Assembly: GCF_027622945.1 (NCBI RefSeq)
Contig: NZ_JAPZVQ010000007.1
Span: 186,001 to 250,000 of the forward strand
DNA length: 64,000 bases
Reading direction: 5' to 3'
Source: Glycomyces lechevalierae
GTDB lineage: Bacteria > Actinomycetota > Actinomycetes > Mycobacteriales > Micromonosporaceae
A program made the position numbers and the translations under genes. This document shows positions 59,340 through 64,000 of the stretch, in pieces. Below the pieces are notes generated by a model. That model was not told where the DNA came from and searched no databases. It saw only the letters and a list, made by a program, of their open reading frames with translations. Numbering within the stretch: position 1 is the stretch's first letter; each line of letters opens with the position of its first letter.

Positions 59340-59651
59340 CATGCCGAATGCCTCCGCACCCGCGGCGTCTCCACCAAGGCGATCGTCTACAAGCACGCGC
59401 TGCGCAACGCGGCCGCTCCTGAGCTGGTCGTGCTCTCCCTGGAGTTCATCGGCATGTTCGGCGGCGCCCTCATCATCGAGAACATGTTCGCCCTCCCCGG
59501 GTTCGGCTCGTTCGCGTTCAACTCCTCCATCCAAGGGGACATCCCCGTCATCATGGGCATCACGGTCTTCAGCGTGATGCTCGTCGTCGGGGTGAACCTC
59601 GTGACCGACCTGATCAACGGTTGGCTCAACCCGAAGGCGAGAATCTTTTGA
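59340..59651 (+). pseudogene. C-terminal fragment of a DppB-like peptide ABC permease
   Basis: The frame encodes RGVSTKAIVYKHALRNAAAPEL, then IIENMFALPGFGSFAFNSSIQGDIPVIMG and NLVTDLINGWLNPKARIF. These are the EAA loop and the final two membrane helices of oligopeptide permeases. The first ~200 residues are missing, and the sequence before about 59340 belongs to the promoter of the exporter gene on the other strand. No DppC, ATPase or binding-protein gene follows. Confidence 0.75.
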
Positions 59652-59801
59652 GCAGCGAAGTCATGCATGGCAGTGCCTTCCGGGAGCGGTGGTCAGGCCC
59701 TGTCTCCCAATCCGGGCCGCACCGTTGCGCGTGCACAGGTCGCAGAGTGCTGGTGATTCAGATCAGGACCCGGTGAAACGTCGCTCCTGCCGTCGCGGTG
59801 A

Positions 59802-61829
59802 TCATCGGGGCGGGTCGAGTTCTACGAGTTCGGCGTCCCAGGCCCCGAGGATGAATCCTTTCTCCAAACGGTGGCCGCTGAGGAGACCTGATGCGGCGTG
59901 GGGAAGGTCGATCGGTTTCGACTCTTTGTCCAGGTTCAGGTAGAGGACATGCCGGTCGGTGACGGCGCGAGCCATCACGCCCTGGGGTGCCTGTGGACCG
60001 GTACGGACGCCGAGGCGTTCGATCTCGTTTTCCAGCACCGCGTCGAGGACCTCTCGGCGAGTCGGCAGAGCGATGTAGATCGCCCTGCCCTCGCCATACT
60101 GGTGCTCGGTGACGGCGGGGTATTCCCGGTCGGGCCCGCCGAGAGTGGCGACCACTGCGGCGCCACGGGGTTCGACCAGGTCGAACCGCGGCGCCTTGGT
60201 GCGCACCGAGCGGTCGCCGAACCGCACCTCCACCTCGTCGTCCCCGCTGCGCCCCTTCGCGATCTCGTTGAGCAGCGCGGTCTCCTCGTACGGTCCGACG
60301 CGGATCCCGAAGACGTCGGCGAGGCGGCCGGGCCGGGTGGAGGCGAAGACTTGGCCGTCGGCGTCGAGCATCGCCGAGTACGAGGTCATGACGACCGTCC
60401 CGCCCCGCTCGACGAAGCCGCGGACCGCATCGGCGGCCGCCTCGTCGAGAACGAGCACGCCGGGCACGATGAGGATCCTGTAGTCCAGCTCGGAGCGTTC
60501 GAGATCGACGATGCGCACGTCCAGGTTGCGGTCGAGGACGGTCCGGAACGCGGTCAGCACCTGGTCGTCGTGTCGTTCGGGGAACGGTGCGCTGGCGATC
60601 TGGCTGGGGAAGTCCATGGCGATCGCGATCTCGGCGTTCACCTTGCAGGGGAAGCCGTGGGCTTCGATCCTGCGGAACTCGGCGGCGATCTGCCGGTACT
60701 CGTCGAGTTTGCGGGTGGGCTCGCCGTCCCAGTCGACCATGCCCTGCAGGAACTGCTCCTCGCCCGCGTGCATGGTCTGCCAGGTCCAGCCGCACACGAG
60801 CTGGTTGCCGAGCATCAGCGAGGCGTAGGCGGAGCGGCGGATCGAGCCGGGGACGGCGGTCATGGTGGTGAACTCGGTGCACCAGAACGGCTCTGCCTGC
60901 TCGTATCGGATGCGGGCGATGCCGAAGAGCGCGTCCCGGATGCTGTCAGTGTCCAAAATAGACGCGCTCGGGTAGAGGCCGTTGCCGGGGCGGGTCAGGC
61001 GTCCGGAATAAGCGCCCGGCGCCCAGTCGAAGTGCTTGCTGGGGGCGTAGTACCACATGTTGGAGGTGGTGAGCGCGCCCGGCGCGTTCGTCTCGATCGT
61101 GTCGAACAGGGCGTCAAGGTAGCCGTTCATCTCGTCGGAGACGAACCGCCGGAAGTCGAGGAGGCGTTCGGGCGCGCCGCCCGCGATGCCGGGCCGGGGC
61201 AGGCCGATCTCGTCGAAGTCGCCGATCTGGCGGGACCAGCGCTGGCCTGCCCAGGCGCGGTTCAGGGCCTCGGCGGTCCCGTACTTCGCTTTGAGCCAGT
61301 CGATGAAACGAGCGAGGACGTTCGGGGAGTATGAGATCGGGCCGTCAGCAGGCTCGTTGTCGATCCCGAACGCCGCAAGCGCGGGGTGATCGGCGTAGCG
61401 GCGGGTGAGGCGGTCGGTGAAACGCACGGCATGTTCGCGGAAGTGCGGGTCGCCGGCGTCCACGGTGTACCGGTGGTTGGGATACCGGCGGGTGCCGTCG
61501 GGGTCGATGACGTCGATCTCGGGGTGCTTGCGGTGCAGCCACAGCGGGGCCGGGCGCGCGGCGATGTCGAGGAGGACGCCGATGCCGTGCTCGTGCATGA
61601 GGTCCATGACCTCGTCGAACCAGTCGAAGCGGAAGTCGCCGTCGGCCGGTTCGAAGGTGTCCCAGGCGAGATGGCCCAGGCGCACCACGGTGATCCCGGC
61701 GTCGCGCATCATCGCGGCATCGCGCCGCCAGGTCTCGGGGCCGGAATCGTGCGGGTGGTAGTTGGCGCCGACGAGGAGCCGTCCGGGGCCGGTGAGGTCG
61801 CGGGCGTTCGGGCGTTCGGAGTTGCGCAT
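59802..61829 (-). CDS. GH42-type beta-galactosidase
   Basis: 675 residues. The TIM barrel opens LLVGANYHPHDSGPETWRRDAAMMRDAGITVVRLGHLAWDTFEP. The acid/base is in AAFGIDNEPADG and the nucleophile in FWCTEFTTMT. A flavodoxin-like trimerisation domain and a short beta domain follow. No signal peptide is seen, so it is intracellular. It lies 15 bp after a second, related GH42 gene on the same strand, in a two-gene operon. The two proteins differ enough to suggest distinct linkage preferences. The start is the ATG at 61829. Confidence 0.9.
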   Translation of the reverse strand: MRNSERPNARDLTGPGRLLVGANYHPHDSGPETWRRDAAMMRDAGITVVRLGHLAWDTFEPADGDFRFDWFDEVMDLMHEHGIGVLLDIAARPAPLWLHRKHPEIDVIDPDGTRRYPNHRYTVDAGDPHFREHAVRFTDRLTRRYADHPALAAFGIDNEPADGPISYSPNVLARFIDWLKAKYGTAEALNRAWAGQRWSRQIGDFDEIGLPRPGIAGGAPERLLDFRRFVSDEMNGYLDALFDTIETNAPGALTTSNMWYYAPSKHFDWAPGAYSGRLTRPGNGLYPSASILDTDSIRDALFGIARIRYEQAEPFWCTEFTTMTAVPGSIRRSAYASLMLGNQLVCGWTWQTMHAGEEQFLQGMVDWDGEPTRKLDEYRQIAAEFRRIEAHGFPCKVNAEIAIAMDFPSQIASAPFPERHDDQVLTAFRTVLDRNLDVRIVDLERSELDYRILIVPGVLVLDEAAADAVRGFVERGGTVVMTSYSAMLDADGQVFASTRPGRLADVFGIRVGPYEETALLNEIAKGRSGDDEVEVRFGDRSVRTKAPRFDLVEPRGAAVVATLGGPDREYPAVTEHQYGEGRAIYIALPTRREVLDAVLENEIERLGVRTGPQAPQGVMARAVTDRHVLYLNLDKESKPIDLPHAASGLLSGHRLEKGFILGAWDAELVELDPPR

Positions 61830-61844
61830 TGCAGGATTCCCGGT

Positions 61845-63764
61845 CTACTGGTGGAGTTGATCGCGTGTGATGTGGCGGACTTCGAACGGGGCCATGGTGA
61901 AGGCGTCGTTCTCGGTCTTGACCTTGACGGGATTCGCGGACTGATTGATCAGGGTGGCCCCGTGGAGGGTGGCGACGGCTTCGACCGCGGGGTCGAGTCC
62001 GTCGACGACCGGTGTCACGGTCGCCGCTTCGAGGGCGTGGTCCAACACGAATCCGGTGCCCGCCTTGTCGGTGAAGCACGCCAGGTGCAGTGAGGTGCCG
62101 GCGCCGAAGCGGTTGCGGATCAGGACGGGTTCGCCTTCAGCGGTGCGGGCGAGGACGTCGCCGCCGTCGAGGTCGAAGTCCTCGATCATCGTCGTGACGG
62201 CGAAGTCCGCGCCGCTCGCGCGGGCGCTCCGGCCTTCCTCGGGGAGCACGCCGAAGAAGTCGACGGGCCGCCCGCCGAGGACCTCACCGAGCTGGGTGCC
62301 GTAGCCGCCGGGGCGAAAACGGTCGTGTTCGTCGACGATGTCGGTGAAGGCGGTCGTGACGAGTGTGCCGCCGGTCTCGACGAACCGCTCGAGCGAGGCG
62401 GCTCCGTCCTCGGTGAGCAAGTACAGGGCGGGGGCGACGACCAGGCGGAATCCGGAGAGGTCGGATTCGGCGCGCACGAAGCTCACTTGAACGTGGCGGG
62501 CGTGCAGTGCTTCGTACCAGGCGAAGACCTCGGCCTGGTAGTCGATGTCGGCGGGGAGGTCGGGCTGGGTGAGCGCCCACCGGTTCTCCCAGTCGAAGAC
62601 GATCGCAACGTCGCCGGGCGGCGGCGATGCCGGTTCGCGGCCTTCCAAGGCGGCGCCGAGCTGGGAGATCTCCTTCCAGGTCCGCGAGCGCTTCCCCGAA
62701 TGGGGCAGCATCGCGGAATGGAACTTCTCAGCGCCGCTTCGCGACTGGCGCCACTGGAAGTAAAGGACGCTGTCGGCACCGCGCGCGACGGCCTGCTCGC
62801 TCCACGCGGCCATCTGGCCCGGTGCCTTGGCGGCGTTGTTGGGTCGCCATTGGACGGCGTTCGGCGCCTGCTCCATGAGCAGCCACGGCCGGTCGGGCTT
62901 CAGGGACCGCATGAGGTCGGCGGCGAACGCGGCGTGGCGATGCGCGTCGGAATCGCGCGGATCGGGGTAGCCGTCATGGGACACGACGTCGACCTCCGCG
63001 GCCCAGTCCCAGTAGTTCATCGCCGGGAAGGCGCCCATGAAGTTCGTGGTGACCGGCTGCTCGGCGCCGGCGGCGCGGAGCGCGTCGCGTTCCATGCGGT
63101 AGAGGTCGAGCACCGAGTCGGAGGTGAAGCGGCGCCAGTCGAGCACGAGCGAGGGGTTCTGGGTGGTCGGTGAGGCCCGCGGCGGCCGGACCTCGTCGAA
63201 GCCGTTGTAGTGCTGGGACCAGAAGGCCGTGCCCCACGCGTCGTTGAGCGAGTCGATGTCGCCGTAGTGGACGGAGAGCCAGCTGCGGAAGGCCAGGGCG
63301 GCGTGCTCGGAGTAGTCGGCGCGAACATGGCAGGCGTACTCGTTGTTGATGTGCCACATGGCGACCGCGGGATGGTCGGCGTAGCGGCGGCCGAGCGCCG
63401 TGACGAGATCGGCGGCGAGGCGCCGGTAGTCCGGTGAGGTCGGGGCGTAGTGCTGGCGGCTGCCGGGACCGAGGACGGTGCCGGTTTCGGTGACGGGCAG
63501 GACGTCGGGGTAGCGGCGCACGAGCCAGTTGGGCGGGGAGGCGGTGGCCGTCGCCAGGTCGACGCTGATGCCGCCGTCGTGGAGCTTGTCGAGGAGCCGG
63601 TCGAGCCAGGCGAAGTCGAACTCGCCCTCGTCGGGCTGGAGGCGCGCCCACGCGAAGATGCCGACGCTGACGAGGTTGACGCGTGCCTCTCGCATGAGCC
63701 GGACGTCCTCGTCCCACACCTCCTCAGGCCACTGCTCGGGGTTGTAGTCGCCTCCGAAGTACAT
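61845..63764 (-). CDS. GH42 beta-galactosidase
   Basis: 639 residues, close to the family norm. It begins YFGGDYNPEQWPEEVWDEDVRLMREARVN. The acid/base is in MWHINNEYACH and the nucleophile in PWLLMEQAPNAVQWRPNN. The trimerisation and C-terminal beta domains are present. No signal peptide is seen. It is the first gene of the GH42 pair. A perfect LacI-like palindrome lies 62 bp upstream of its ATG, between it and a divergent secreted protein gene. Substrates are probably galacto-oligosaccharides from plant galactans. Confidence 0.93.
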   Translation of the reverse strand: MYFGGDYNPEQWPEEVWDEDVRLMREARVNLVSVGIFAWARLQPDEGEFDFAWLDRLLDKLHDGGISVDLATATASPPNWLVRRYPDVLPVTETGTVLGPGSRQHYAPTSPDYRRLAADLVTALGRRYADHPAVAMWHINNEYACHVRADYSEHAALAFRSWLSVHYGDIDSLNDAWGTAFWSQHYNGFDEVRPPRASPTTQNPSLVLDWRRFTSDSVLDLYRMERDALRAAGAEQPVTTNFMGAFPAMNYWDWAAEVDVVSHDGYPDPRDSDAHRHAAFAADLMRSLKPDRPWLLMEQAPNAVQWRPNNAAKAPGQMAAWSEQAVARGADSVLYFQWRQSRSGAEKFHSAMLPHSGKRSRTWKEISQLGAALEGREPASPPPGDVAIVFDWENRWALTQPDLPADIDYQAEVFAWYEALHARHVQVSFVRAESDLSGFRLVVAPALYLLTEDGAASLERFVETGGTLVTTAFTDIVDEHDRFRPGGYGTQLGEVLGGRPVDFFGVLPEEGRSARASGADFAVTTMIEDFDLDGGDVLARTAEGEPVLIRNRFGAGTSLHLACFTDKAGTGFVLDHALEAATVTPVVDGLDPAVEAVATLHGATLINQSANPVKVKTENDAFTMAPFEVRHITRDQLHQ

Positions 63765-63825
63765 GCCGTCGCTCCTGTTCGTCGATCCGGTGGTGCCCGG
63801 TCCGGGGCGGTGTTATGGTAACCAT

Positions 63826-63845
63826 TGCGTGAGCGATCACGCAAA
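63826..63845. promoter_or_regulatory. LacI-type operator in the divergent GH42/secreted-protein promoter
   Basis: TTGCGTGA and TCACGCAA are perfect 8-bp arms around GCGA. The core GTGAGCGATCAC (63830-63841) fits the GTGANCGNTCAC pattern of the ABC-operon operators. Next to it, ATGGTAACCAT at 63816-63826 is a further near-palindrome. Confidence 0.72.
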
Positions 63846-63904
63846 TAGTCATCCCGGCACCCACCTGGAGTACCAACCCCTTCCGATCCCAAAGGAGAAG
63901 CGCA

Positions 63905-64000
63905 ATGTCGCCTTCGAATGCCCCCAGACTCACCCGCCGGGCCGTCGGGCGGATCGCGGCCGCAGCCGCGGTCGCCGCCCCCGCCGCCGGAACCCTCGCC
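63905..64000 (+). CDS. start of a secreted protein, cut by the window end
   Basis: The ATG at 63905 follows AAAGGAG at 7 nt spacing. The 32 visible codons encode MSPSNAPRLTRRAVGRIA followed by an Ala-rich hydrophobic run, i.e. a signal peptide with an RR pair. The mature part is outside the window. Divergent to GH42 and sharing its operator region, it is probably a secreted galactanase or related hydrolase; that identity is inference. Confidence 0.6.
   Translation, partial: MSPSNAPRLTRRAVGRIAAAAAVAAPAAGTLA

Noticed and set aside
59690..59760. Possible IS end (GGCCCTGTCTCCCAA...) between the permease fragment and GH42
   Set aside because: No transposase sequence or matching inverted end is seen; the resemblance is too short.

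Overview
The window is high-GC DNA with dense, tightly coupled operons, many ATGA/GTGA stop-start overlaps, alternative TTG and GTG starts, Tat signals, an LPXTG-type surface protein, many LacI and TetR regulators and many secreted glycoside hydrolases. This fits a filamentous actinomycete. A Glycomyces- or Streptomyces-like host is my inference from gene style; no rRNA or tRNA gene is present to fix the taxon.

Region 1 (about 0.15-16.1 kb) is the most unusual part. A 100-residue peptide (11781-12083, minus) has a nitrile-hydratase-like leader and a short C-terminal tail. It is followed on the same strand by a continuous gene train: a radical SAM protein with an N-terminal cobalamin-type fold, a GNAT-like protein, a small alpha/beta hydrolase, a BioB/HydE-like radical SAM enzyme, a stand-alone AMP-forming ligase, an acyl carrier protein, a prolyl-4-hydroxylase-like oxygenase, an Asp/Asn beta-hydroxylase-like oxygenase and an M24 aminopeptidase P. 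Two ABC exporter half-subunits with complementary defective ATP sites lie divergently. I read this as a candidate RiPP or peptide/acyl-hybrid pathway that matches no class I can name. An HTH/NB-ARC/TPR regulator lies beyond the peptidase, and a broken integrase lies beyond the transporter.

Region 2 (16.7-30.9 kb) holds an LPXTG surface lectin-like protein and an aromatic-catabolism operon: FAD monooxygenase, extradiol dioxygenase, FAH hydrolase, a Dyp peroxidase and catalase-like module, and a TetR regulator. A separate acyl-CoA ligase/DoxX unit shares near-identical operators with the operon. Next come a broken NB-ARC regulator cut by an IS remnant, and an SDR/TetR pair.

Region 3 (31.1-54.5 kb) is a carbohydrate-utilisation island. 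It contains a LacI/GH2/GPH symporter set; a secreted esterase with a ricin domain; an orphan solute-binding lipoprotein; GH12; a LacI-controlled ABC sugar operon with Gfo/Idh/MocA and DUF6807-like genes; and an SGNH hydrolase, GH16 and GH5 enzyme group joined by a 26-bp promoter element around two divergent LacI genes.

Region 4 (54.6-64 kb) contains a recombination scar (truncated monooxygenase and MarR genes), an MMPL exporter with its two-component system, a truncated peptide-permease fragment, two GH42-type beta-galactosidases, and the start of a divergent secreted protein that runs off the window.
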